The notes: a model not told the origin generated them from the sequence alone. A stretch of 46,009 bases of DNA from Campylobacterota bacterium (GCA_003252535.1 QKDN01000028.1:1-46009); one strand, 5' to 3'; positions 16,112 through 25,814 are shown, counted from the stretch's first letter. Numbers and translations: made by a program.

Positions 16112-17857
16112 CTACTGTCCGCTTCTGACGCAGCGGACATTCAATGCAAAGTTCTTGTTAATCGTACTGTCATTACCGTAACCGAAATCTATCACCCATG
16201 CATATAATGCACCCCATGCGCTCGGAGTTACGCTCCAGTAACTGACCGGAGCGACATTGACAAATGGTGCCGTGATCGCAGGGTTATTCCTGCTCCTGTC
16301 AAGGATCGATACCAGCTCTTCGATGGTCGGCACTCTCCAGTCAGTGTAGCCTCCCAGTGTCAGCCCGCTGCAATAGGTCGCTGCGGTATCGCCACTCGTA
16401 TCGGTGTAGTTGCCGAGATCGTAGTTCTCCTGCGTGACCCATGGTTTGGTCACCGACGATGCATTGCTATCATCTGCCCACTGAAGGTTGGTCAGGTGAT
16501 CGGTGACGATCATAGCAGTGGTGTTTCTTGTGAAGTTTGGTGTCTCACCGGCCCGGTAGTATCCGTCATCCTTGAGCGTGCCGTCCGTGATCTCCGTTCC
16601 GTTTGTATCGTAGCTGCTGCTCTGTCCCGTCTGTCTGAGACCCAATGCAGTGATCGTCATCCTCTTCGCTTCGCTCTCAGCCGTCCCGTCGCTGACGACG
16701 AGCTCCATCTCGTACGAACCGACCGTATCGAGTGTCACTGTCGGATCAGCTACATTCGGATCGCTGATATCAGGAGCCGAACCGCCAGGCTGGACCGCGA
16801 AGCTCCACGCATAGCTGATCGTATCACCTTCGATATCGCTCCCTGCACCGGCAAGCGTGAGGATCGGATCGAAGAGCGGCGAACAGTTCCTGTCATCGCC
16901 TGCATCTGCCACGGGGATATCATTGACGCTCGTGACTGTGATGGAGACTTTGGCTGCCGCACTCGCTACCGTACCGTCATGGACAGTATATGTGAAACTG
17001 TCGCTGCCGTGATAGTTGGCCACGGGCGTATAGGTGAGCGCCGGGGCAGTCCCACCGAGCGTCCCGTGTGAAGGCTGGGTCATCAGTGTATAGGTGAGAG
17101 TATCACTGTCGCTGTCACTGCCGCTCAGCGTAATGGCGTTATTGACACTGTCCTCTCCGACCGTGACGCTCTTCGCTGCCGCGCTCGGCGCATCATTGAC
17201 ACCGGTCACGCTGATCGAGACGGTCGCCGCCGAACTCTCGTCGGTGCCGTCACTCACTTTGAAAGTGAAACTGTCGCTGCCGAAATAGTCCTTCTGCGGT
17301 GTATAAAGCAGATTCGGTGCCGTTCCCCCGAGCGTCCCGTGTGAAGGCTGGGTCACCAGTGCATAGGTGAGCGTATCACCTTCGATATCGCTGCCGCTCA
17401 GTGTAATGGCATTGCCGGAGCTGTCCTCACCGACCGTGATACTCTTCGCTGTAGCGCTCGGTGCATCGTTGATACTGGTCACACTGATCGAGACGGTCGC
17501 CACCGCACTCTCGTCGGTGCCGTCACTCACTTTGAAAGTGAAACTGTCGCTGCCGAAATAATCCTTCTGCGGCGTATAGAACAGATTTGGGGCAGTCCCG
17601 CCAAGTGTCCCGTGCGAGGGCTGGGTCACGAGCATGTAGGTGAGCACATCACCGTCGCTGTCGCTGCCGCCAAGCGTGATGGTATTGTTCACGCTGTCCT
17701 CCCCGACCGTGACGCTCTGTGCTGTTGCGTCCGGTGCATTATTGTCCGCCGTATTGTTGACATCCGGCGAAGAACCGCCGCCACCCCCACCGCATCCGAC
17801 CATGACCGACACTGTCAGTCCCAAGAGTAAACGATGCACGAAAACCTCTGTTTTCAT
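16112..17857 (-). CDS. Lipoprotein with three cadherin-like repeats, a PKD-like domain and DUF1566
   Basis: 581 aa. An N-terminal hydrophobic stretch ends in VGC (Cys22) then polyglycine and a Ser/Asn-rich spacer, fitting a surface lipoprotein, although the lipobox is loose. Residues 40-312 are three 91-residue cadherin/VCBS-like repeats, each with DAPSATAKS, VTVGEDS and QPSHGTLGGTAP, rich in Asp and likely calcium-binding. A PKD-like domain (VADAGDDRNC to VVSDGTAES) follows, then a DUF1566 domain with DWRVPTIEELVSILDR. The layout suggests a stalk displaying a binding head. AGGAG precedes ATG 17857. First gene of a two-gene unit. Confidence 0.85.
   Translation of the reverse strand: MKTEVFVHRLLLGLTVSVMVGCGGGGGGSSPDVNNTADNNAPDATAQSVTVGEDSVNNTITLGGSDSDGDVLTYMLVTQPSHGTLGGTAPNLFYTPQKDYFGSDSFTFKVSDGTDESAVATVSISVTSINDAPSATAKSITVGEDSSGNAITLSGSDIEGDTLTYALVTQPSHGTLGGTAPNLLYTPQKDYFGSDSFTFKVSDGTDESSAATVSISVTGVNDAPSAAAKSVTVGEDSVNNAITLSGSDSDSDTLTYTLMTQPSHGTLGGTAPALTYTPVANYHGSDSFTYTVHDGTVASAAAKVSITVTSVNDIPVADAGDDRNCSPLFDPILTLAGAGSDIEGDTISYAWSFAVQPGGSAPDISDPNVADPTVTLDTVGSYEMELVVSDGTAESEAKRMTITALGLRQTGQSSSYDTNGTEITDGTLKDDGYYRAGETPNFTRNTTAMIVTDHLTNLQWADDSNASSVTKPWVTQENYDLGNYTDTSGDTAATYCSGLTLGGYTDWRVPTIEELVSILDRSRNNPAITAPFVNVAPVSYWSVTPSAWGALYAWVIDFGYGNDSTINKNFALNVRCVRSGQ
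16922..17740 (-). repeat. Three tandem 273-bp coding repeats
   Basis: The lipoprotein repeats are conserved at DNA level. The same string (gtcccgtg) recurs at 17061, 17334 and 17607, exactly 273 bases apart. Each unit codes for 91 residues, so copy number can change without a frameshift. Confidence 0.85.
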
Positions 17858-17988
17858 AACATATGCTCCTTGTATGAATTATAGTAAAATCATAGCATTT
17901 TATCAGGGCAAATGTGTATACAAAAACCGGGGATCTTTCTTCAATATCCACGATATCCAAAACAATATCGGAAGATAAAGCAGTGGGA

Positions 17989-20673
17989 TCATCTCTGAAG
18001 CAAACTGCTTTCCATCCTCTTCAGTCGCAAATACTTATACGACTCATGGAGCACCAGTACGATGATCGGGAACGGTACCAGTATCCACAAGTCGGCCAGC
18101 GGCACATGGGCGGTGTTGAAGACCTTCTGGACGGGTTCGACATTGAGGAGCATCCATATCCATGTGAGCACCGCCGCCATCGCGAAGAGGAGAGTTTTGT
18201 TCGAGTGCCAGGACATCGTCCAGATATTGAAATCCCAGCTTCGCATCGTCCATGCGTTCGCCAGCTGGGTCGTGATCGCCCCCAGCAGCGTCATCGTCAT
18301 CGCCTGTGCCGCGAAGACAGGATCGCCGAGATCGACCTGCCCATACTGCCACCCGTGGCTCAGGAGGAACGTGACGAATGCGAACATCGCCGCGCTCGCC
18401 TCGACCACCCCGATGAAAAAGTACCCCCTTTTGAAAACCTCGAAATCGAGTATCTTCTCATCCTTGCCGACAGGGGCCCGTTTCATGATGTTCTTCTCGG
18501 GCTTCTCACTGCCGAGCGCGAGGCCGGGGAGCATATCGGAGCCCAGGTCAATGGAGAGTATCTGGATGACCGAGAGTGGATTGGGTATCTTGAGGAAGAA
18601 CGACAGGATATAGGGGACGATCTCGGGGACGTTCGAGGAGAGGATATAGGTGACGAACTTCTTGATATTGAAATAGACCGTCCTCCCCTCCTCTATCGCC
18701 GATACGATGGAATTGAAATTGTCATCGAGGAGGATCATATCGCTCGCCTCTTTCGCCACATCCGTACCGCTCCCCATCGAGATGCCGATATCGGCCTTTT
18801 TGAGCGATGGGGCATCGTTGACGCCGTCGCCCGTCATGGCGATCACCTCGCCGTTGCTCTGCAAAGCGTCTGCGATCTTGAGCTTCTGGTTGCTTGCCAT
18901 CCTCGCGAAGATATATGTCTTTTCCTTCAGCATCTCCCGGAGCTCCTCGTCGCTGAGCTTCGCGACATCATTCCCGTTGAGAACACCGTCGAAACGGAGC
19001 CCGATATCCCTCCCGATGGCGGCGGCGGTCTTTTCGTTGTCACCCGTGATCATGATGGTCCGTATCCCTGCGGTGTAGCATTTGGCCAGAGCCTCCCCCA
19101 CCTCCACTCTCGGGATATCCATGATGGCGACAAGCCCCAGGAGCGTCAGGCTCTCCTCCTCATCCCTGTCGTGTATCGCGATCGCCAGTACTCTGAAAGC
19201 CCGCTCCTCGAACTTCTCCGACTCTGCTTCCATCCGCGTTCTGGCATCCCCGTCGAACTCCCTGATCCCGTCACTTGTGCGGTAATACTTCGTCCTCGCA
19301 AGGATCGTCTCGGGAGCCCCCTTGAGGAGCAGTACCTCTTTGCCATCGAGTCTCCCGAAGGTAGACATCATCTTCCTCTCGCTGCTGAAGGGGTTTTCTT
19401 TGAGTTTTTCGAACGGGTCGTCCACGCCGTACTTCTTCGCGGCTGCGACGATCGCCAGTTCAGTGGGATCGCCGATGATCCTCCTGCCGTCTATACTTGC
19501 GCGGCAGTTGTAGAGACCGGCCCGCAGAAGCTCTCCCAGACGGCTCTGCGAACCCTCATCTGCATTATCGAACGAGAACTCTCCGTGCAGGTCGTACCCG
19601 CCGCCGCTGATGCTCACCCTCTCGCCACTGCAAAGGTATATCTCTTTGAGAGACATTTCGTTCTTTGTCAGCGTTCCCGTTTTGTCGGTGCAGATGGTGG
19701 TGACGCTTCCGAGGGTCTGTACCGATGCGAGGTTCTTGATGAGGGCGTTCCTTTTGGCCATCCTCTGCGAGGCGAGTGAGAGGGAGAGGGTAATGGTGGG
19801 GAGGAGCCCCTCGGGGACATTGGCGACGATCAGCGAGAGGGCGAAGATCGCGGCGATGAGCGCCCCCTTGCCCGAGAAATATCCGAGCACGAAGAACACC
19901 ACGCCCGCCACCAGCGCAAGGATGGTCAGTGTCCTGGTCATACCGATGATCTCTTTTTCGAGTGGGGTGAGCCCTTTTTCGATATTGCCCGTGAGGGTGG
20001 CTATCTTCCCGAACTCCGTCGCCATCCCGGTCGCCACGACGACCGCTTCACCGCTGCCACTGACCACAGCCGTACCTGCGTAGACCATGTTCTTCGCATC
20101 GATGCTCCTCTCAGCCCCCTCGCTCTCAAGACCCCTTTTGGCAGGTCTTGACTCCCCGTTGAGCGACGAGGTGTTGATATAGAGCTCGTTCGATTCGAGG
20201 AGGACGGCGTCTGCGGCGATCTTGTTCCCCTCCTCAAGGACGATGATATCCCCGGGGACCAGCTCGCTCGCGTCCACCTCCGTGACGGTATCCTCCCTTT
20301 TGACCTTCACGATCGTCGGGATGAGCTTGAGCAGCGCCTCCATCGCTTTGTCCGCCTTGAAGTTCTGCCAGAAAGTGAAGCTCGCATTGATGACGACCGC
20401 CCCGAAGATCGCATACCCCAGGATATCGTTCCCCTGTCCCGGCTGATAGACCTCCGCCACGAAAGCGAGTATCCCGGCGATCTCAAGGAGGATCGGGAAG
20501 AACTGTATGTACTGGAGGAAATACTCTTTGAGGTAGTTCTTTTTGGCTTTCTGCTCGATGATATTCGCCCCGAACTCCGCCTGCCTCCTCCGTACATCGT
20601 CGCTCCCCAGCCCCGACTCCTCTGTCCTGAATGCCTGTAAAAGCTTTGCTTTTTCGAGTTCGAACGGTTTCAT
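17989..20673 (-). CDS. P2-type cation ATPase resembling the Na,K-ATPase alpha subunit (P2C)
   Basis: 894 aa. Phosphorylation site CTDKTGTLTKNEM with Asp330, actuator motif SSLNGES (TGES variant), hinge TGDGVNDAPSLKKADIG. Membrane signatures match the Na,K/H,K-ATPase branch: IVANVPEGLLP in TM4, SSNVPEIVPY in TM5, and ILSIDLGSDMLPGLALGSEK in TM6 followed by NIMKR. The ion is therefore probably Na+ or K+, with Ca2+ or H+ less likely. No beta-subunit gene is visible. Its ATG overlaps the stop of a universal-stress-type gene (ATGA), implying coupled translation, perhaps for ion homeostasis under stress. Confidence 0.88.
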   Translation of the reverse strand: MKPFELEKAKLLQAFRTEESGLGSDDVRRRQAEFGANIIEQKAKKNYLKEYFLQYIQFFPILLEIAGILAFVAEVYQPGQGNDILGYAIFGAVVINASFTFWQNFKADKAMEALLKLIPTIVKVKREDTVTEVDASELVPGDIIVLEEGNKIAADAVLLESNELYINTSSLNGESRPAKRGLESEGAERSIDAKNMVYAGTAVVSGSGEAVVVATGMATEFGKIATLTGNIEKGLTPLEKEIIGMTRTLTILALVAGVVFFVLGYFSGKGALIAAIFALSLIVANVPEGLLPTITLSLSLASQRMAKRNALIKNLASVQTLGSVTTICTDKTGTLTKNEMSLKEIYLCSGERVSISGGGYDLHGEFSFDNADEGSQSRLGELLRAGLYNCRASIDGRRIIGDPTELAIVAAAKKYGVDDPFEKLKENPFSSERKMMSTFGRLDGKEVLLLKGAPETILARTKYYRTSDGIREFDGDARTRMEAESEKFEERAFRVLAIAIHDRDEEESLTLLGLVAIMDIPRVEVGEALAKCYTAGIRTIMITGDNEKTAAAIGRDIGLRFDGVLNGNDVAKLSDEELREMLKEKTYIFARMASNQKLKIADALQSNGEVIAMTGDGVNDAPSLKKADIGISMGSGTDVAKEASDMILLDDNFNSIVSAIEEGRTVYFNIKKFVTYILSSNVPEIVPYILSFFLKIPNPLSVIQILSIDLGSDMLPGLALGSEKPEKNIMKRAPVGKDEKILDFEVFKRGYFFIGVVEASAAMFAFVTFLLSHGWQYGQVDLGDPVFAAQAMTMTLLGAITTQLANAWTMRSWDFNIWTMSWHSNKTLLFAMAAVLTWIWMLLNVEPVQKVFNTAHVPLADLWILVPFPIIVLVLHESYKYLRLKRMESSLLQR

Positions 20674-21476
20674 CGGTTCTCTTCGCAGGGGATAAAATAG
20701 AGCGTATTGACGATCGGCGTCTCAAAAAGGATATCGATCGGATGGTGTCCGAAGAGACTTTTCTCATGATGAGCCCCGACGATCGCGAGATCGTAACCGT
20801 GCTGCGCGATATGGGTCTTGACCCTTTCCCCTTCGGCGAGGGTATAGTCATGTTTGAGCTGCAGCCTGAAATCCATCGCGGCAGCTATCCTGAAATAGTG
20901 CCGGAAAGCAAATATCAGCTCTTTGAGCCTGTTCGTGGTATCGCTGCTCTCTACTTTTGCCAGTTCCGTTTTGCTCAGTTTGTCGATGGAATATATCTCG
21001 GCTTTCGCATCGTATGCCAGGGCGAAGGTGTAGAAGAGGGTGAATTTCTTGACCGAGAGCTTGGAGCCTCGTATGGGGAGGATGATGTTTTCGACGCTGT
21101 TCGCCCTGTGGAGTTTGACGATCTTCAGAATGGCGATATCTACCGACAGACCCATCTTGACGACTGACTGGGCAAAGGACTTTTCGAATATGGTATGGTT
21201 GTGCCGTGAGGAGCAGAAGAGCATATCTATATTTCTGGACTTGACGAACTCTTTGAACTCCCTGAGGTTTTCAAAGAGTAGCAGTTCTGTATCCACTTCA
21301 AGGAGTTCTGCCGTATGTTTGATATGTGCGTAGCTTTGATCGAGGTCCCTGGAGTAGACAGCCTCTTTGATATAGATGAGACTGAGCCTGTAGGAGAGTT
21401 TTTTCGCATAATGGAGCGCATAGACCGAAGTGGTCTCGGAACTCAGAGAACCGTTGATCATACTGATTACCCGCAT
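20670..21476 (-). CDS. Tandem universal stress protein
   Basis: 268 aa from ATG 21476, chosen because AAGGGG lies seven bases upstream; the frame is open to 21539 without a ribosome site. It resembles a two-domain UspA fold: MRVISMINGS at the start, and ILPIRGSKLSVKK and DLAIVGAHHEKSLFGHHP (a GxxH(x)nS-like nucleotide loop) in the second half. Usp proteins bind ATP or other nucleotides and act in stress adaptation. The last four bases overlap the P-type ATPase start, so they form an operon. Confidence 0.72.
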   Translation of the reverse strand: MRVISMINGSLSSETTSVYALHYAKKLSYRLSLIYIKEAVYSRDLDQSYAHIKHTAELLEVDTELLLFENLREFKEFVKSRNIDMLFCSSRHNHTIFEKSFAQSVVKMGLSVDIAILKIVKLHRANSVENIILPIRGSKLSVKKFTLFYTFALAYDAKAEIYSIDKLSKTELAKVESSDTTNRLKELIFAFRHYFRIAAAMDFRLQLKHDYTLAEGERVKTHIAQHGYDLAIVGAHHEKSLFGHHPIDILFETPIVNTLYFIPCEENR

Positions 21477-21537
21477 ATTTACCCCTTGATGTGGAAATGG
21501 ATGCTGATCGAACTTTTTGAAGGGTATAGATGGGATC

Positions 21538-21567
21538 ATTATAGCGAAATTTTATACAGGATTGTAA
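21538..21567 (-). promoter_or_regulatory. Likely promoter of the usp-ATPase operon
   Basis: Minus strand: TTACAA (21567-21562), 18-base spacer, TATAAT (21543-21538). It lies 62 bases before the usp start codon. Confidence 0.5.
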
Positions 21568-21602
21568 TCATCGAATGACAGACGAGAGCAAGAAATCCGC
21601 TG

Positions 21603-22046
21603 TCAGTAGATAAAATCCTTTGCAAATATCCTGATGTATATATATTTGAGCAAATTGACGATCAACAAGATTAGCTGGAGCAGAAAAAATACGGATATCA
21701 TGATCACTGCTCCCAAAATGATCTTATCGGTGAGTGTCGAATATTTGCTGAAGAGTTGCGGATTGAAGTAGAACAAAACTGCCAGAACAATAAAAAGTAC
21801 CGTTATATAGGTCACATGATGGATAACAAGGGCAGCGATATATCGGCTGTGGCGCATCCCCCTGACAGGTACCGGTGTCGTATTCCTGAACAAAAAAAGC
21901 AAAAAGCTGTTTTCCGGATACTTCCGCTTGTAATACCACAGTACCATCAGCAGCAGATCGAAGACAGCCGAAGTGAATTTGCCGTAATAGAGACTTGCAA
22001 GACAAATGCACAACAGCACAAAAAAGAGTGCGAACTGAAACATCAT
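21603..22046 (-). CDS. Small integral membrane protein, unknown
   Basis: 147 aa with about four hydrophobic segments (roughly 3-20, 26-40, 75-95, 106-132) and a basic middle loop (YYKRKYPENS, RGMRHSRY). No domain recognised. It starts 73 bases after the prfB stop on the same strand with only a weak ribosome site (GAAAG), and a stem-loop lies between them. Confidence 0.6.
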   Translation of the reverse strand: MMFQFALFFVLLCICLASLYYGKFTSAVFDLLLMVLWYYKRKYPENSFLLFLFRNTTPVPVRGMRHSRYIAALVIHHVTYITVLFIVLAVLFYFNPQLFSKYSTLTDKIILGAVIMISVFFLLQLILLIVNLLKYIYIRIFAKDFIY

Positions 22047-22085
22047 ACTACTTTCACATCTCGGACAAACCCTGCTCTTCTCCTG

Positions 22086-22107
22086 TGATACAGAAGCCTC
22101 TGTATCA
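22086..22107 (-). other. Perfect stem-loop after prfB
   Basis: 9-base arms (TGATACAGA and its complement) around a 4-base loop, 12 bases past the prfB stop. No T-run follows, so it may be a weak terminator, a stabiliser of the prfB 3' end or a repeat. Confidence 0.45.
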
Positions 22108-22119
22108 TAATCTCTGCTG

Positions 22120-23214
22120 CTACCTCGCCTGGGCGATCAGTACCCCTTCGAGCATCTTGTCGATATCGCCGTCGAGGATCGCTTCGACGTTGCTGAACGC
22201 CTGGTTGCTGCGGGAGTCCTTGACCTGCTGGTAGGGCTGGAGGACATAGGAGCGTATCTGATGCCCCCACCCTATCTCGCTTTTCTCGACACCGTCCACC
22301 TCGGCCTGTTTTTTGGCGAGTTCGAACTCATAGAGACGCGATTTGAGCATCTTGATCGCCGAAGCTTTGTTCTTGTGCTGGCTTCGGTCGTTCTGGCACT
22401 GGACGACGATATTGGTCGGGATGTGGGTGATACGGATCGCCGATTCGGTCTTGTTGACATGCTGTCCCCCTGCTCCCGAGGCGCGGTAGGTGTCGATACG
22501 GATATCCTTGTCCTCGATGACGATATCGATATCATCGTCAATCTCCGGGGAGACCATCACCGAGCTGAAGCTCGTATGGCGCTTGGCGTTGCTGTCGAAG
22601 GGAGAGATACGCACCAGCCTGTGGATACCGTTCTCGACCTTGAGATAGCCGTAGGCGTTCTCTCCCCTGATGATGAAGGAGACATCCTTGATCCCCGCCT
22701 CTTCGCCGGGCTGGTAGTCGAGCACCTCGACCTTGAATCCGTGTCTCTCCGCCCAACGCAGGTACATACGGTAGAGGATGCTCGCCCAGTCCTGGCTCTC
22801 TGTACCGCCCGCACCCGGGTGGATCGTCACGATGGCATTGGCTCCGTCGTGGTCGCCGGAGAGCATGATCTGCACTTCGAGCGCTTCGATCTTCTGCTTG
22901 AGGTTGGGAGCCTCTTCGTAGAGGAGTTCGAGGGTCTCGTCGTCGTTCTCGGCCTTGGAGAGCTCGAAATACTCGTTCGCATCGTCTACCGACGCCTGTG
23001 CCGCATCGTACTTCTCAAGGGTACGCTCGATCCTGGTCTTCTCCTGCGATACCTTCCCCGCGTTCGCCGCATCGTTCCAGAACGCCGGGTCCTGCTGCAC
23101 CTCTTCGATCTCTGCCAGTCTCTCCCTGAGCTGATCCGGTTTGACGATATTGCAGATATTCCCCATCTTGATCGTCAGTGATTTGAGTAGTTCACCGTAT
23201 TCGTATGCATCCAT
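22120..23214 (-). CDS. prfB: Peptide chain release factor 2
   Basis: 364 aa. GGQ at residues 249-251 is the peptidyl-tRNA hydrolysis motif, and SPF at 204-206 is the RF2 anticodon-like tripeptide that reads UGA and UAA. The frame is continuous from ATG, so there is no programmed +1 frameshift with in-frame UGA near codon 25 as in E. coli; autoregulation by that route is absent. The zero-frame start [13 protein letters not shown] fits family N-termini. Confidence 0.96.
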   Translation of the reverse strand: MDAYEYGELLKSLTIKMGNICNIVKPDQLRERLAEIEEVQQDPAFWNDAANAGKVSQEKTRIERTLEKYDAAQASVDDANEYFELSKAENDDETLELLYEEAPNLKQKIEALEVQIMLSGDHDGANAIVTIHPGAGGTESQDWASILYRMYLRWAERHGFKVEVLDYQPGEEAGIKDVSFIIRGENAYGYLKVENGIHRLVRISPFDSNAKRHTSFSSVMVSPEIDDDIDIVIEDKDIRIDTYRASGAGGQHVNKTESAIRITHIPTNIVVQCQNDRSQHKNKASAIKMLKSRLYEFELAKKQAEVDGVEKSEIGWGHQIRSYVLQPYQQVKDSRSNQAFSNVEAILDGDIDKMLEGVLIAQAR

Positions 23215-23376
23215 TCTCTGTACTCTTTTTTTATTTTAATTTTACCCAAATGTTGGTGAGAGTGAGGTGACAGGAGGGAGGAATAGACGTGCAGGGAGGC
23301 GAAGAGCATGGTATGGCCTCTCTATCCGGATTCGGACAGGTTCATACTGGATCATTCTGATCTATCGTCTCTTCGT

Positions 23377-24612
23377 TCAATCCTTGTCACAGTAAAATAC
23401 TTCCAGACGGTTTCTGCCTTCGTTTTTGGCAACATAGAGCGCTTTGTCCGCCATAGTGATGACATCGTTGATATCATCGTCATACCAGCCTGTCGCGATC
23501 CCTATGGATACTGTGATGTTGATTTCTTTTTTCGCATATTTGACAGTTGTCTCTTCTATCCTTTTTCTGACTTCATCGAACTTTTTTACCGCTGCGTCTA
23601 CTGTGGTATTGTAGACGATCACCAGGAACTCCTCCCCGCCATACCGTATCGCGATCTCATTTTCGCCGATGAGAGTATGGAGGGTTTTTGCAAATTGTCT
23701 CAACACCTCATCACCGGTATCATGCCCGTAGGTATCGTTGATCTGTTTGAAATGATCGATATCCAGAAATGCGACAGCGAACATTTTTTCCGGACTGTTG
23801 AAATACTCGTGGTGTCGTCCGAACTGTTCTAGAAAGTGCCTGTTATACAGATTGGTCAGATTGTCTTTCAGGGAAATATCTTCAGCATTTTTTTCTATAT
23901 ACCGTACATGCGTTGAAACTTTTCGGAACAGGAAAAACATAGCCATGAATATCAGGACAAGCATGATAAGTGCGATAATGATCTCCTGAATGACAAACTC
24001 ATAAATCTGGTCGTCGATATTGTCAACAGGTATTTTGACACTGACAATACCTCTTAATTCGCCTGTTTTGTAGTCGTACGCGGCGTCATAGTTCTTTTGG
24101 ATCGAGGGGAGCGCCTCCTCACGTTTGCCATGACATGCCAGACAATACGATTCGATATAGATAGGGGATGCGTACTGAATGTATGTGGTTTTGTTTTGCA
24201 GGTACTCCTTCGCCTGCCTGTTCTGTCGAAAATAACCGATAGCCTCCATTTCGCTATCATCTGCAAGATTGCGCGGATTTCTCGGTCTGTCTGAGACATT
24301 TCTGATATAGTATCCGCCCTCTTTTTTCTCGATGAACTCGTCAGAGATCAATGATGAGGCATGTGCAGGCAGGAATCCCAGTGTATGGTCGTTGAGCTCT
24401 ATCCCGCTTTGCAGAAACTGTTGATGATAGACTTTCCTCATGGACATCATATAGTTTTGCAGCAGGTGGGCCTCTTTCTGCGCATCCCTGAGGACAGTTT
24501 CTTTGATATTGGTGTAATATATCAGTATACGAACCATTATGATGATGGATATGATGACGAAAATCAGCGAAAAAAGGATTTTTAACTTCTTACTGCTTTG
24601 AATTAAATGCAT
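23377..24612 (-). CDS. Diguanylate cyclase with periplasmic c-type haem (DUF3365/Tll0287-like) sensor
   Basis: 411 aa. TM helices at about 12-32 and 206-230 enclose a periplasmic domain with a CxxCH haem-attachment motif (C157, C160, H161) and an RNPRN motif typical of Tll0287-like domains. A GGDEF domain follows, with the active site GGEEF at 325-329. The RxxD inhibitory site is missing: residues 316-319 are GENE, so product feedback is probably lost. It likely reports redox state or a gas ligand at the haem by making c-di-GMP. It stands alone between prfB and the xer cluster. Confidence 0.87.
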   Translation of the reverse strand: MHLIQSSKKLKILFSLIFVIISIIIMVRILIYYTNIKETVLRDAQKEAHLLQNYMMSMRKVYHQQFLQSGIELNDHTLGFLPAHASSLISDEFIEKKEGGYYIRNVSDRPRNPRNLADDSEMEAIGYFRQNRQAKEYLQNKTTYIQYASPIYIESYCLACHGKREEALPSIQKNYDAAYDYKTGELRGIVSVKIPVDNIDDQIYEFVIQEIIIALIMLVLIFMAMFFLFRKVSTHVRYIEKNAEDISLKDNLTNLYNRHFLEQFGRHHEYFNSPEKMFAVAFLDIDHFKQINDTYGHDTGDEVLRQFAKTLHTLIGENEIAIRYGGEEFLVIVYNTTVDAAVKKFDEVRKRIEETTVKYAKKEINITVSIGIATGWYDDDINDVITMADKALYVAKNEGRNRLEVFYCDKD

Positions 24613-24654
24613 GGTGATCTTACTCTGTTTTATTCTCTTGTTTCAAGAGCCGCT

Positions 24655-24990
24655 TCAGCTCTCTGATTCGTTCCACACGACCCACCCGTTCTCTTCGAAC
24701 ATCGTTTTTGCCTTCGAGCAGAGCGGCGCGTCTATGCGGATATAGCATTTTTTGATCTTTGTGTCCCTGTACTCTTCGATCCGTTTATGAAGGTCGAGGA
24801 GTTCTCCCGCCTCTTTGCGGAGCACCCTGCTCTTTTTGGAGAGGTGCATGACGAGACAGTAGTACCCCTTGAGATCGACGCCGACGAATATCCCGACTTT
24901 CTTGCGGGTCCCCAGCTCTTTGGGTACGATCTCCCTGAGGGTTTTGCATATTATCTTTCTGGCTGCGAGGTATTCGACCAGCTCTTTCAT
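24655..24990 (-). CDS. Small basic protein coupled to the Xer recombinase; unknown
   Basis: 111 aa from ATG 24990. Its first ATG overlaps the TGA of the recombinase (ATGA), so it is translationally coupled. A longer open frame upstream is antisense-like sequence inside xer and was not used. It is rich in Lys and Arg ([25 protein letters not shown]), with a possible beta core ([19 protein letters not shown]) and three to four cysteines. No known family recognised; nucleic-acid binding is only a guess from charge and position. Confidence 0.6.
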   Translation of the reverse strand: MKELVEYLAARKIICKTLREIVPKELGTRKKVGIFVGVDLKGYYCLVMHLSKKSRVLRKEAGELLDLHKRIEEYRDTKIKKCYIRIDAPLCSKAKTMFEENGWVVWNESES

Positions 24991-25814
24991 CTTTGTTCCT
25001 TGTAGAGGGGGTGGTGTGTCATGGTCTGTGCCAGGTTCTCCCGCTGGATATGGGTGTATATCTGCGTCGTCACCAGGGAGCTGTGCCCGAGGAGCTCCTG
25101 TACCACACGCAGGTCTGCCCCGCCGAGGATCAGTGAAGTAGCGAAAGAGTGGCGAAGGACATGGGGTGAGCATCCGAGATACTTCCTGACGATCTTGAAC
25201 GCAGATATGCGGCTGAGTCTCTCCCCTTTGTAGTTGAGCCAGACATCGCTGCTCGTTATCCCCGCCATCTCGAGGTAGTGTGCCAGTGCTTCGAGGGCTG
25301 CGGGTGCGAGCGGCACCATCCGCTCCTTCTCCCCCTTGGCGAACCTGATCTTGAACCACCCACCGCTGATATCCTCCCTCCTGGCATGAAGCGCTTCGGA
25401 GATGCGGCAGCCGCTGGCATAGAGGAAGAGGATCAGCGCATAGTCCCGCGCTCCGAGCAATGTCGAACGGTCGATCATCGAGACACCGCGCATGATCTCA
25501 TCGCTGCCGAGGTATTTTGGGAGATTCTGCGGGAGCTTCGCCATCGGTATCCTGATGGACGACCCGCCGCTCTCCTGCTCATGGCAGAACCTGTAGAAAC
25601 TGTTGATCGAGGAGAGTTTGCGGTTGAGGGTGCGTTTGTTGTGAAACTGCGAGAGGAAGAGGAGTATATCGCCTGTCTCCAGCGAGAGGAGAGGCTTTTG
25701 GAGATGTTCACCAAGCTGTGTGATATCTCCGATGTAGGAAGAGACCGTCTCTTCTGCCAGCGCTTTGTGTACGCTGAGATAGAGACGGTAGGCTTCGAGT
25801 ATATCGGCGGGCAA
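24987..25814 (-). CDS. Xer-type tyrosine recombinase
   Basis: 275 aa, near XerC/XerD length and shorter than Helicobacter XerH. All catalytic residues are present: R137 (GCRISEAL), K160, H218 and R221 (HVLRH), H244 (LLGHSS) and Y253 (QIYTH). An N-terminal SAM-like core-binding domain precedes. Its likely job is chromosome dimer resolution, but the region is also consistent with an integrase. The start is TTG 25814, directly after the TAA of the preceding lipoprotein gene, with only a weak ribosome site, so expression may depend on coupling. No dif-like site was recognised. Confidence 0.85.
   Translation of the reverse strand: MPADILEAYRLYLSVHKALAEETVSSYIGDITQLGEHLQKPLLSLETGDILLFLSQFHNKRTLNRKLSSINSFYRFCHEQESGGSSIRIPMAKLPQNLPKYLGSDEIMRGVSMIDRSTLLGARDYALILFLYASGCRISEALHARREDISGGWFKIRFAKGEKERMVPLAPAALEALAHYLEMAGITSSDVWLNYKGERLSRISAFKIVRKYLGCSPHVLRHSFATSLILGGADLRVVQELLGHSSLVTTQIYTHIQRENLAQTMTHHPLYKEQR

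Noticed and set aside
16922-17740. Regularly spaced repeats that could suggest a CRISPR or a variable-number tandem repeat outside genes
   Set aside because: The units are 273 bases, in frame, and encode cadherin-like domains; there are no short direct repeats with unique spacers.
22120-23214. Programmed frameshift in prfB
   Set aside because: The whole protein is read in one frame, with no in-frame UGA near codon 25.
24991-25359. N-terminal extension of the small protein after xer to 234 codons
   Set aside because: The added part lies inside the recombinase gene in another frame, and the ATGA junction with AAGGAAC nearby gives a better start at 24990.
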